DNA of 14,671 nt, taken from NCBI GenBank assembly GCA_036674765.1, contig JARVKI010000208.1, positions 704 through 15,374 of the forward strand. The letters run 5' to 3'. The notes beneath the pieces were generated by a model. It saw nothing but the letters and a program-made list of their open reading frames with translations, was not told the DNA's origin and ran no database searches. Made by a program: the position numbers and the translations under genes. Numbering within the stretch: position 1 is the stretch's first letter; every line of letters begins with the position of its first letter. Shown piece by piece: positions 1 to 8,158 of the stretch. Source of the stretch: Seiridium cupressi (taxonomy: Eukaryota; Ascomycota; Sordariomycetes; Amphisphaeriales; Sporocadaceae).

Positions 1-66
1 AAAAACCCACCCCACCCCCCCCCCACCCCCCCCCCCCCCCCCCGCCCCGCCGCCCCCCCCCCCCCC
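1..66. repeat. C homopolymer contig end
   Basis: The first 66 bases are almost pure C, with a few A and G interruptions. Read outward from the contig this is poly-G. The opposite end of the window also becomes poly-G when read outward. That symmetry fits no-signal G calls from two-colour short-read chemistry built into the assembly better than a biological C tract. It should not be treated as genomic sequence. Confidence 0.8.
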
Positions 67-527
67 TAAAGAGCCGGCCTGCCGAAGAACGTGCCCGTAG
101 CTGCTAGCGGCGTGTTTAATAATACATGGTCGTATAATAAGTGGGTTATTAGCCAATCGCAAGTACAGAGTTTACCCCAGACCGTGCCCTAGTGAAGCAT
201 AATGTGAGTGGGGTAGCTATCAGGATTCAAGTCCTTGTCGAGGCAGGTCTTACCATCCATAGCTGTTGTTGAACTGCAATCCCGGTAAAATCACAAGACA
301 TTTACCTCGGACGCGCTGCATGCCGAGGCCCCTAATAGCGAGGAGGAGAGGATGGGACCCGTATAGACTAGAAGACATAACTTGGTTTATATGAGGTGAA
401 GATGCTAAGTATGACCAGATAGGACTCTGGCATAGCAGGCCGCGCGACCAGATCTTTTCTCTACGGGCTATTGTACATCCCATTGTTCCTCTTGATCTTA
501 CTTCGCTTGTCGAGGCATATCCTCACA
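67..527. other. Region upstream of the cutinase, no gene seen
   Basis: No coding segment is supported here. The last 50 bases or so before the cutinase start are pyrimidine-rich, as is common in front of filamentous-fungal start codons. The promoter should lie in this stretch, but no convincing TATA or factor site can be named. A 77-codon open frame on the minus strand at 250-483 has no recognisable motif and was left out. Confidence 0.5.
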
Positions 528-1358
528 ATGAAGTCAATCGTTTTTCTTGCACTTGTTGCAGCTACGCTGGCAAGCCCCGTATCTATAGGATCAGTGAAGA
601 GACAGACTGCTGGTGATACTGTGAACGAGTTTGTTGATGGGGGCTGCCGTGATGTCATCTTCATCTTTTCGCGCGGCAGCACAGAAAGCGGGAACATGGT
701 GAGTGAGCTTTCTCGTTCGGCAGTGGACTGGTGAAACCTAACCAGAGATCAAGGGTATTATCATTGGTCCGGAGGTTGCCAACGGTCTCAAGTCCTCTCT
801 TGGGGATGCAGACGTTGCTGCCCAGGGCGTTGACTACGCAGCTGCCCTTGGAACCAACTTCCTCCCCGGTGGCGCTGACCCGGCAGGCATCGCTACTATG
901 GTAAGCTTGTTAAACCAAGCTGCATCACGATGCCCTGATGCCAAAATCGTGATAGGTGGTTATAGGTGTGTGTGCATTATTCCCCCGTTGATTTCTGGCC
1001 GAAAGTTCCGCCAAGACTGAATATCGCATAGTCAGGGCGCTGCCATGACTCACCGCGCCGTTGAGCAACTAGATGCAGCGACTGTTGCAAGAATCACCGG
1101 GATTACCCTCTTCGGCGACACCCAATATAAGCAGACTGGAGGCGTTGTTGGGAGTGTCCCAGCTAACAGGGCAAGTCTGTCCAATCAAATATTCGCTCAG
1201 AGCAGACAACTAACCACGTGATACAGGTCAAGATTTACTGCGCGGTCGGCGACTTAGTCTGCGATGGTACCCTGACCATCACAGCCGCGCATCTCAGTTA
1301 CGGCGTTGATGCTGGCGATGCTACCTCGTTCTTGGTCTCTCTCATTAATGCCGCATGA
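528..1358 (+). CDS. Secreted cutinase, four exons
   Basis: Serine esterase that hydrolyses the cutin polyester of plant cuticle outside the cell. Exons 528-698, 754-965, 1032-1170 and 1227-1358 give 217 aa, the usual family length. Residues 1-16 look like a signal peptide and a Lys-Arg pair at 24-25 could be a propeptide processing site. The oxyanion-hole loop RGSTE has Ser51. The nucleophile is Ser128 in GYSQG, and its codon is split by intron 2. Asp183 and His196 complete the triad. Cys40/Cys117 and Cys179/Cys186 match the two conserved disulfides. Introns 1 (699-753) and 2 (966-1031) are GT-AG; intron 3 (1171-1226) is GC-AG. Start 528 is chosen because the signal peptide begins there; an in-frame ATG at 471 would add 19 unlikely residues. 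Intact and probably functional; the neighbours give no operon-like context. Confidence 0.95.
1171..1226 (+). other. GC-AG intron of the cutinase
   Basis: The donor reads AGG|GCAAGT, the acceptor ATACAG, and a perfect CTAAC branch site lies at 1210-1214. The 56 bases are not a multiple of three. Removing them in phase 0 joins the segment before the boundary to the conserved VKIYC block that carries the second disulfide. GT dinucleotides just upstream either break the frame or delete about nine residues expected in the family and have poor donor context. Confidence 0.85.
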
Positions 1359-2452
1359 AAGGAGGTTGTGTTTGATAATGCAACAAGAGAATTGAATGAG
1401 CGGGCAAATCATGGAAATATTTGTAGCCGCAAGCCTAACGGCAAACTTTGTAGTAGCCTTTTGCGACGGAGATCCGAGAAACCACACCCTTGAATTCTTG
1501 TTATTCATTCTTACTTATCAGATACTGGAAGACGTATTCCAGTCCCATCTCTCTCTTTGAGAAATCTACATACTAAATTCTAGCCAGGATGCGTTTCACG
1601 TAAGAAGTCAATTTCTCGCACAAAATCCATCCACCATATGGTAAATTTATATTGACGAATCTATGTTTAGTCCACGTAACTATATTCCGGAAACAGCGCT
1701 TGACCTCGAAAGACTGAACTGCGACAAGAAGATGCAAGAAGAAAACCGAGATGAACTTCGTCTGACTCCAGTCCGATCCATATGGAAAACAGTATAGCGC
1801 TGCCTTGGTATCTATAGATGGGCGATTGCTAATTATATCCATGATCCCGGTATTGCTGCGAGTTGGAATCCTACCACGTCCAGCTTCACGATTCCGACTG
1901 GCCGGACCGTCTTTGTGCTTTGCCATAGTCTATAGTACAGCGGTCTTGTCTTCGTTGGCCTGACCAACCCTAACGTAATTTCGACCTATAAATCAATTGT
2001 GATTTTAAACTCGCAAACTGAGAGCGCAATCGCGGTTCTGGACGTCCTTCTATTGCTCCTTACTCTATCACGAATCGAGCGGCGCGTCACCCTTGTCCCA
2101 TCACAGAGTCTTTACTACTTTAGGTCGAGTGTTCATCCGATCTAGCCGTTTAAGGACGGTCATGACCGCGTCTCTGTGGCGTCCCTCAAGTCAGGTGGAC
2201 AAAATAAGCTAGTCTCAACAGGCGTCGGATCAGCGCCAACAGGTAGTTTCAGGTACAACAAAAACTGACCGTCTGCCAGCCATTTCTTCCCCGCAATCTC
2301 TACCTACACAATATCGATTCATGAACGCACTACACAAAAGAGCACCAACACAAATTGGCTTGACATTCACTTTTCCATGCGTGAGGCCTTACTTCGAGTC
2401 TGTGTCAACCATTGAGCATTGCACAACACGCCGACTATTGTATAGGTGCGCA
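1359..2452. other. Intergenic, no gene assigned
   Basis: Cutinase 3' region followed by about 1 kb without a recognisable gene. A 117-codon minus-strand frame (1573-1926) and short plus-strand open stretches (about 1680-1797 and 1798-1935) overlap. The 1798-1935 stretch reads like protein, with a segment ANYIHDPGIAASWNP, but it has no start and follows an in-frame TAG. None matches a family I recognise. A TATAAA occurs at about 1987. Decayed coding sequence is possible but not shown. Confidence 0.4.
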
Positions 2453-2845
2453 ATGGCTTCCATCTTCAAGGAGCTGAAGCCGCTCATGAACGCGACTTTC
2501 GAAGCGTCGGAATCTATCAATCGCACCGCTCCCATACTAGCATGCACCCAAATTCTTATGATTATTCTTCTAGCCGCCATCTTCTTCGCTCTATTTGGGT
2601 TGCTGGTCACCATCAATCCAGATTTGGACGACGAGAGACAACAGTATATTACACCAGCAGTCCGATTTCTACTCAGCCACAGTGCCTTGTATGGAAGGAT
2701 AGCAGGGAAGGTTGCCAGGCAACCGGCTTGGATTGCTGAGACTATCTGGGCCTTGCTTTCTGGAACATATCACGCCGCCGAAAGCCATACTGCTACTGCG
2801 GGCAAGGAAAGTTCAGGTGGCAAGAGTGGTGGCAAGAGAACGTAA
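2453..2845 (+). CDS. Small single-pass membrane protein, hypothetical
   Basis: A 130-aa protein I cannot assign to a family. The N-terminal part (residues 1-27) is soluble, with two N-glycosylation-type motifs at about residues 13 and 23. A strong hydrophobic segment at about 28-53 is followed by an acidic turn (DLDDE), a mostly helical region, and a Gly/Ser/Lys-rich tail ending in KR-T. The same frame is open back to an ATG at 2321, which would add 44 residues. I prefer 2453 because the upstream part is cysteine- and arginine-rich without clear order and the context GCGCAATGG is acceptable for initiation. No intron is needed. Coding status rests on length and protein-like composition only. 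Confidence 0.5.
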   Translation: MASIFKELKPLMNATFEASESINRTAPILACTQILMIILLAAIFFALFGLLVTINPDLDDERQQYITPAVRFLLSHSALYGRIAGKVARQPAWIAETIWALLSGTYHAAESHTATAGKESSGGKSGGKRT

Positions 2846-2876
2846 ACTAGTCGCACTCGTTCAAGCAAAGAGCTAT

Positions 2877-2902
2877 CAGGTGTATACCTCAGTGTACACC
2901 TG
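2877..2902 (+). repeat. Stem-loop 3' of the small membrane protein gene
   Basis: An 11-base arm CAGGTGTATAC pairs with GTGTACACCTG across a 4-base CTCA loop, with one T-G wobble and no other mismatch. It begins 32 bases after the stop at 2845, so it would probably lie in the 3' untranslated region if the gene is transcribed. Fungi do not use bacterial-type hairpin terminators, so any role is open. Confidence 0.6.
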
Positions 2903-3241
2903 TCTAGCAGGGCAATACATGTCGGATTTTGGCAATTCTAGAGTAGTCTCTATTTCATATCCCCCAGTCCTTTACGAAAGCACTGCCTTTATCGATACAG
3001 GATCACTAATACGACGGTCAAATATCACCCACACAAATAGCCAAAGAGAACCTACATACCGTGGCCATAATTCGGAAGAAATTGGTCGCAAGTGTGATCA
3101 CCATCATAATCTCCAACGAGGTAGGCGGATCTGCTACATGCCTATTCTTCTTCTTCATAATAGGATCAGATTTCTTTTCCTTTGACATATTATGATGTCC
3201 AAAGTATGATTCAAAAGAGATTGTATGCACTGTGTAAGCTT
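2903..3241. other. Intergenic between convergent genes, nothing seen
   Basis: This stretch separates the plus-strand small membrane protein gene from the 3' end of the minus-strand amidase relic. Short open frames on both strands overlap and show no domain. No regulatory site is supported. Confidence 0.4.
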
Positions 3242-3995
3242 TCAGGTATTGGTTTTAACACTCTTTACGGTAGTAACGACTTCGAGCAGCTTGCCAGATG
3301 CAGGGTTGTTGTCTTGGAATGCCAGCTTCCAACAACTTGCACGTTAAATGGAAGGCCTACGCTTCTCGTGCCGAGCCGTATTGATAGGCCCAGCAGACCT
3401 ATGACATTGAGAGGCACGGTCACCGCCATGATGTCGAAAGAAGTTAATATCTGTCCAGCAACGGAACACGCACTCATGTCGTGATCATGAGCAGGGATCG
3501 ATAGCGCAGGGCAAAACAACGCGTCGTAGCCCTGAAAATATTGTGCACAGCCGTCTCTGAGTCGGTCAGCCGCCTGCTCTGCATCAATGAAGTCATGCAT
3601 AGACGTGTCATGGGTGTTCGCAATGCACGAGCAACTTCGGGAACTTTGTCATCTGGCTGGCCTCTGACCGCGTCCGCGACGTCACCTTTCATCATGTTGA
3701 CGTGAACGCGACGGAATATATCGAGAGTGGAGTCTTTCTCGAGAGCCGGAATACGCACAACTTCGACGTCACACCCTAGTCCCTTGAGTGCCTCTGCCAC
3801 CCTTCCAACAACGGCCCACGCCTCGTTAATTAGACCGAAACTACGTTCTACGAGCTAGCCAATTCGGAGTGTCCTATCTGGCGTCAGTTCTAACCCAGCG
3901 TCGCTATGCGCAGAGATGGTGGAAAAGATATCCCGTCCATCAGGTCCAGCCAAGATGCGATATGGGAGCGCCAAGTCGTGAACACTGCGAGCCAG
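3242..3995 (-). pseudogene. Amidase C-terminal relic
   Basis: C-terminal half of an amidase-signature family hydrolase, the group that splits amide bonds and includes GatA and fungal acetamidases. Read on the minus strand it starts at the conserved ARSVHDLAL block and continues through AGPDGRD, an alpha-helical middle (EALKGLGCDVEVVRIPALEK), the AEQAADRLRDG helix, YDALFCPALSIPAH, and the C-terminal GLPFNVQVVG strand. An in-frame TAG lies at 3857-3855, where the family usually has Trp in LRIGW. The frame changes near 3615 and again near 3292, after which a LLEVVTT end runs to TGA at 3242. The N-terminal half with the Ser-Ser-Lys catalytic residues is absent: homology stops at the G-run at 3995. 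As read it cannot make an enzyme. The stop is a change RIP could produce, whereas the frame breaks could be decay or sequence error. Confidence 0.85.
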
Positions 3996-4008
3996 GGGGG
4001 GAGGGGGG
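3995..4008 (+). repeat. G-run at the broken end of the amidase
   Basis: Seven Gs, an A and six Gs. The amidase similarity on the minus strand ends at the first G. This may be a natural G tract or a false join made at a poly-G read end. Confidence 0.7.
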
Positions 4009-4510
4009 ATTTGTCACGAGTTGGAAGTTTTAGTTAGACAGTCTGGTGCTGATATGCTGATATGACCTTGTAGTTGAGATGATATTCGCCAACGCCACAG
4101 TCAGTTCTGCGAAATTTGTAACACTTCCAGCTGTGTGTTTTAGCATCTGTAACATCGCCTCCATCGGCCCTCAGTTCACTGGCGGAAATCTACATTATGT
4201 GCCAATATATCAGTATTCTCCATCTATAACGGAAAATGCCGTGGAATCCTTGAGGCGACTATCCTCGGAAGTCATACGAAATTTTCCGACTTTCCAGAAA
4301 GGCAGTTCTATCGATTCATGGATTCTTTTACCGATGTTGCTCGGTATCATTATAGTCGTCTCTGAACTGCAATCCTTTTCTTCGCTCGCCCGCGAACAAA
4401 ACAACTGCAAACAGCACACCTACGTCCCTACCGGCCCTTCAACGAGGGAAGTGGCAATAGTTTCCATGAGCACTATCTGCACCTTGCTCCAAAAATCATT
4501 TACATATTCC
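4009..4510. other. Intergenic, no gene assigned
   Basis: The region lies between the amidase relic and the 3' end of the first UstYa-family gene, where the N-terminal half of the amidase would be expected on the minus strand. No amidase motif (Gly-Ser-Ser-Gly loop or catalytic Lys) could be read there. A 173-codon plus-strand frame (4079-4600) runs into the UstYa C-terminus antisense and shows no family features, so it was not called. Confidence 0.4.
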
Positions 4511-5248
4511 CTACTTCTCCTCGAGAGCTTTCCGAATCTTGTTTCGTCTATCCAACCATTCTCGGATTGGTTCCCATTTGCGCCAGGTATGCGTCTTTGA
4601 ATGAGCAGTATGCAGTGTCATTCCAGCAACCGGTACCGAGTATAATGGATTCGGAGTTAAATCGCAATGACATTGTACCGACTGTCGGAGCTGATCCAGA
4701 CAATGGTCGAAGTGAACCCGTGTAAACGTGGCTAGGCCATGGGTTGGAGACTTGTTTGCAACGCGAACTTCTTGATTGTCTCCATTGTAGTAATCGTTAT
4801 CAGGTCTCTCGCGGATTGTATTGATACAGTGCAATGAGTGGAAAACGTCAAATCCAAATGATAACCGGTTGGGTAAAGACTGAAGTCCGACTCGAATAAG
4901 TCCGCGGCCTCATCGTCGTTCATAGCGGGCCATCGCACTACTTTGTGGTCATATAGAGAATTGTGAGGGTATTGTATAAGGACTTACGAGCCATCAGATC
5001 TTTCCAGGCTTGGTTAACACTTGGACTAGGCGGTCCGACGTACAAACCTCAGCCCTTGTGCGATAAAACCTATCGTTCTCCTCGTCACAAGCCAGCCTTC
5101 CGGTAAATTCCCTCTCTTCATATTGAACGATTCCTTGAACGTCTTTGATATCTGTTTTGAAAGGACCTGGGCCAGCGATATAAGTTGATCTAGACCACAA
5201 AAGAAAACAAGAAAACGATGAAGATACACATGTGAGCACCCAAGCCAC
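4511..5248 (-). pseudogene. UstYa-family (DUF3328) oxidase gene, frame-broken
   Basis: UstYa-type proteins are membrane-anchored, probably metal-dependent oxidases of fungal metabolite clusters; they form rings in ribosomal peptides such as ustiloxin. Read on the minus strand: a hydrophobic segment near 5240-5190, a linker, the W-containing block GPPSPSVNQAWKDLMA (to 4988), and an intron 4987-4938 (GTAAGT...TAG, 50 bases). Then come motif 1 HSLHC (4840-4826) with the following DNDYYNGD, motif 2 HFDHC (4714-4700) with LRQSVQCHCDLTP, the HTWRKWEPIREWLD end, and TAG at 4511. Two single-base losses, each beside a GG on the coding strand (near 5048 and 4855), break the frame; both HxxHC motifs survive. 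HTW replaces the usual HTC. The true start is unclear: an ATG at 5291 runs into TAA at 5279-5277 before an acidic stretch. About 230 aa if the breaks are errors, normal for the family. Confidence 0.82.
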
Positions 5249-5261
5249 GGTATCTCACCAC

Positions 5262-5278
5262 GTCTTCTTCTTCTTCTT
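5262..5278 (+). repeat. CTT trinucleotide microsatellite
   Basis: About five CTT/TTC units (GAA on the minus strand) just upstream of the first UstYa-family gene. In one minus frame the units encode a Glu run followed by Asp, which would suit the acidic tail before the membrane segment in this family. The frame is broken by a TAA directly before it. Slippage here could explain the unclear start. Confidence 0.6.
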
Positions 5279-5291
5279 AGCTATGCGGCAT

Positions 5292-6291
5292 TGCGAATAT
5301 TTATCGTTCAGACATGGTGGCATGAATGCCCTAGATTCCTCTCCAATACTGCATGTGCTGCTTGGAGGATCTGGCTGCACATAATCTTACTCCTCCTAAA
5401 CTTGGATCTGCCTAGGTCGGCGGTCTCGCGGGCGACATCCGGAATGATTGAATGCACTTCTGATCCTTACTAGGCAGGTGTTACTCAGTGAACAGGGTAT
5501 GAAGGTCCTGGTCTACCCCAATTGTGGTCAAGCTGTGATGATATGATGGGCAGAGAATCGTACTGCGCTCTTTCCAACGATAGCACGAAATCGGAAATGG
5601 AAGGTCCACTAGACTCGGCCATGCAGAACTGATGCATCAGGGCAGGGATATTTGTTGCATCGTGGTGTTTGCGTCTTCTAGGGATCGCTACCAGAAAGAA
5701 TTGTGTATTTGGATACGCGGCAGATGATGCATTATGGCTGTTCACTACGCAGATTGGTATTTCTTTTTTCTTGCTTAAGTTTTGGTCCCGGTCATTTTGA
5801 AACATTCCGGAAGGAAGGTAACGGAATGACGCCGCGTAGCCGCACAGGACTAGCGGTCAGTCTCATCCCGTGGCCTGACTCCCAGTCTGCATACAATGGC
5901 AAATGGTTCCCGTTGTCCACAGTTCAGGATTCGTTCCGCCGCGGTAGTTGCTTCAAGCTCTAACAGTTGCAAGATCGCTGATATTGTCGAAAGAAAATGC
6001 AAACTTTGCCAGATTGGACAAATGCGAGGTCTCACACTCTCACGCGTAGCTGATCGGTTCGATGAGCAATCTAGGTTTAGATTTTACAACGGGATGCCAG
6101 TGCGAATGGCTCCAACATCGGGTACAACAAATGCGGGGCTTAAGCGATGGCGCATTGCTCATGCGCAATAAGAGTTTAGTATGCGCTAGGCCCCCCTTCT
6201 GTTATTTCGCTCTTTTCTTCTTGGCATCGATAATTCACGGCCCACTCAGAACAAAATCAATAGCACTCTTTGTTTTCTTCCAATAAAAAAC
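5292..6291. other. Intergenic / putative promoter region, no gene assigned
   Basis: One kilobase between the divergently arranged first UstYa-family gene (-) and the cysteine-rich gene (+), so promoters of both should lie here. Short frames occur (minus 5485-5805; plus 5896-6171) without recognisable domains. GCGCAT and ATGCGC face each other across five bases at about 6149-6165. The sequence directly before 6292 is A-rich (CAATAAAAAACATGG), a plausible fungal start context. No factor site is supported. Confidence 0.4.
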
Positions 6292-7332
6292 ATGGATACA
6301 GGCCCAAAAGCCACGACAAATGAGCGAACCAGGCTCATAACTACTGTCCAAGTAGTAACTCAGCTGGAGAGATATGAACATAGCAACGTCAAAAGTCGAT
6401 TCGCTGTCGTTGCTATTCGCTCAACTTCAATTGCAATTTTCATTGCAGCTATCTTCTGGGTGGCCAGTTCCCTCCTGCTCCCCGATCCTGCAACAGATAC
6501 ACAACCACAGCCCCAAGATTCTTGTTTCAATACCTCGAGGGGTTATGCAAGCGCCGAGGCTCTGAACAACAACATTGACGGTTTCTGCCAAGATGTGTCC
6601 AACAATCTACGCGTTCTCACTACCAGCCGCGCGTGGTCCAGAATCTATTACCCTAATTCACCCGAGGAATACAAGATGACCGTAGCGTTATCCAAACGTA
6701 CGTCTGGATTCGACCTTGACCATTGTATCGAATCCATGAGCTCTATCATCAACGAATGCGAAATTTCTGTGAGCGGGAATAACACTACACATTGGAAACA
6801 CGGGGGGAGGCGTGTGCAGGACGGATACGAATATACAATCGACATCTTCCGTCACAATCGGCCATGGCCTCCACCGAGGCAGCCTTTGCAACGCTGCGAA
6901 GGTTGGTACAAATTTATTCTACACCACTTTGATATTTATGGTGCTGGTTGGGCGAATTATGATTGGGGGCAAAAGTCGCTCTTACCAGCTGTTGATCCAT
7001 GCTGTGGCCCGGGTAAGTTGAATTCAGGGAAACACGCAGGATGGTTCGCTGCAGAACATGGTCTCAATAGAGCACAATCTAACTTCATTGATGACAGGAA
7101 GCCTATCTGGGTGGGGTTTCGAATATTTTGATCGGCCAGATGAGAACGGATATGAAGTAAGTCAATTGTACTTCCCATACAACCACTTTACTCTGGAACG
7201 TCTAACCAGTTCACTGCTTAGTGGCACGCATGGTTCAATACAGCTGTTGGAACGAGAGGTCGGTGCTTTGACAACAGTATAGTTCAATGTACGGCTGGTG
7301 GACCTTGCGATTCTTACTGCATCGGCAATTGA
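6292..7332 (+). CDS. Signal-anchored cysteine-rich protein, three exons
   Basis: Exons 6292-7012, 7098-7156 and 7222-7332 give 296 aa. Introns 7013-7097 (GTAAGT...CAG, phase 1) and 7157-7221 (GTAAGT...TAG, phase 0) each carry CTAAC 10-20 bases before the acceptor. Residues 38-63 form one hydrophobic segment after a 37-aa N-tail, suggesting a type II anchor or long signal sequence. The outer part has paired cysteines: Cys78, a Leu-(Asn)3-Ile-Asp-Gly-Phe-Cys99 motif, Asp-His-Cys145 to Cys156, then KHGGRRVQDGYEY, and a last exon with four Cys (CFDNSIVQC...CDSYC). This ID-FC / DC...INEC / GG layout is known to me from uncharacterised fungal secreted proteins and from tails of killer-toxin-like chitinases; that link is memory-based. 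The gene sits between two UstYa-family genes on the opposite strand. It is the only intact gene in that block. Function unknown. Confidence 0.85.
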
Positions 7333-7381
7333 TGTCCACTAGGTTAGGTCACTGGAGAAAACCTGCATTCACAACGTCAGC

Positions 7382-8158
7382 TTATAAGGAGAACTTCGTA
7401 TAGAGGACCCAGTATCTTGTACCATGGTGGTTCTGCATCACATCGTCCGATAACCCGTCGTCGTAATGTTTATGGTTGTAAAACAATGCCCGACGTCACG
7501 AGTCCTATTCGCGATAGTCGGGCGCCGCATAAAGAACATATGTTGTCGACTTTCATCTTACCAAGCAATGTAACAGATGGTATACTTCTAGCATTGCAAT
7601 GTAGCCTCCTCTGTTGTCCTCCGGGATGCAATGTAACGGCCTATCGGGGCGGTCTTGCTTGTCGAGTAGTTTAACATCATCTTCGGTCAATCGGACACCA
7701 GGGGGCTTCACTGTAATATCAGCCCATCCATTGTCCAGCTCTGCCGTTGGTCGCTCATTCGGTCGTCCTCTATACTTGTTGGTCTGCAGTATCTCCGCCT
7801 TGAAGTGATGGGGTACTTTGTAGGAAATTCTACTCAGAGCGGGAGCTTCGCAGGGTGTCAGTAATACATGAGAGCCAGAAACATAGTTATACTGTTGGGA
7901 AATCGTACACCCAGTGGACATCTTCCGTCCGCAGGCCTCTTGTGATCTCGACTTTGAAATAGCGTAGTATGCTGTGGGAATATATATGCAGAGTAATAGT
8001 ATAAGATGCCATGCGAAGAATCTTAGGGAGAGGTAACGAGTTTGATGTGGTGCACATGATAACCTCTGCCGGTTGATGAACGAAGCCGAATCTTGCACCC
8101 CGTTTCTTTCATCTTCTTTTTCTTCGTCAGGGACCAAATCGTATTTGAGGTTACTCAT
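7382..8158 (-). pseudogene. Second UstYa-family (DUF3328) gene, C-terminal half lost
   Basis: Exon 1 (8158-7562, 199 codons) is clean. It has an acidic N-tail (DEEKEDE), a membrane segment at about 46-66, the family block EILQTNKYRG with Pro...Asp...Trp, the PPGVRLTEDD segment, and GGYIAMLEVYHLLHC with motif 1 HLLHC at 194-198. A GTAAGA donor follows at 7561, the place where this family commonly has an intron. After it the second half, with motif HxxHC and LRQ, cannot be read. Only a 33-codon frame at 7483-7382 with Tyr-Asp-Asp and a His-His pair hints at it. Just 230 bases separate the donor from the end of the convergent gene at 7332, so a full second half would have to overlap that gene. 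The frame is open upstream to 8392, but the start at 8158 matches family N-termini. Probably non-functional. Confidence 0.8.

Noticed and set aside
212..246. TTCAAGTCC-containing segment resembling a tRNA T-arm
   Set aside because: The stem pairs poorly and no matching acceptor, D or anticodon arms exist upstream.
900..905. GTAAGC resembling an intron donor inside the cutinase
   Set aside because: The frame continues through it with residues expected in cutinases up to the real donor at 966.
1573..1926. 117-codon minus-strand frame
   Set aside because: Open stretches of similar quality exist antisense to it; no family, splice signals or start context favour it.
2712..3185. 157-codon plus-strand frame overlapping the small membrane protein gene
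   Set aside because: It overlaps the better-supported 2453-2845 frame and continues through the stem-loop without any motif.
4079..4600. 173-codon plus-strand frame
   Set aside because: It runs antisense into the conserved C-terminus of the UstYa-family gene and has no domain or start support.
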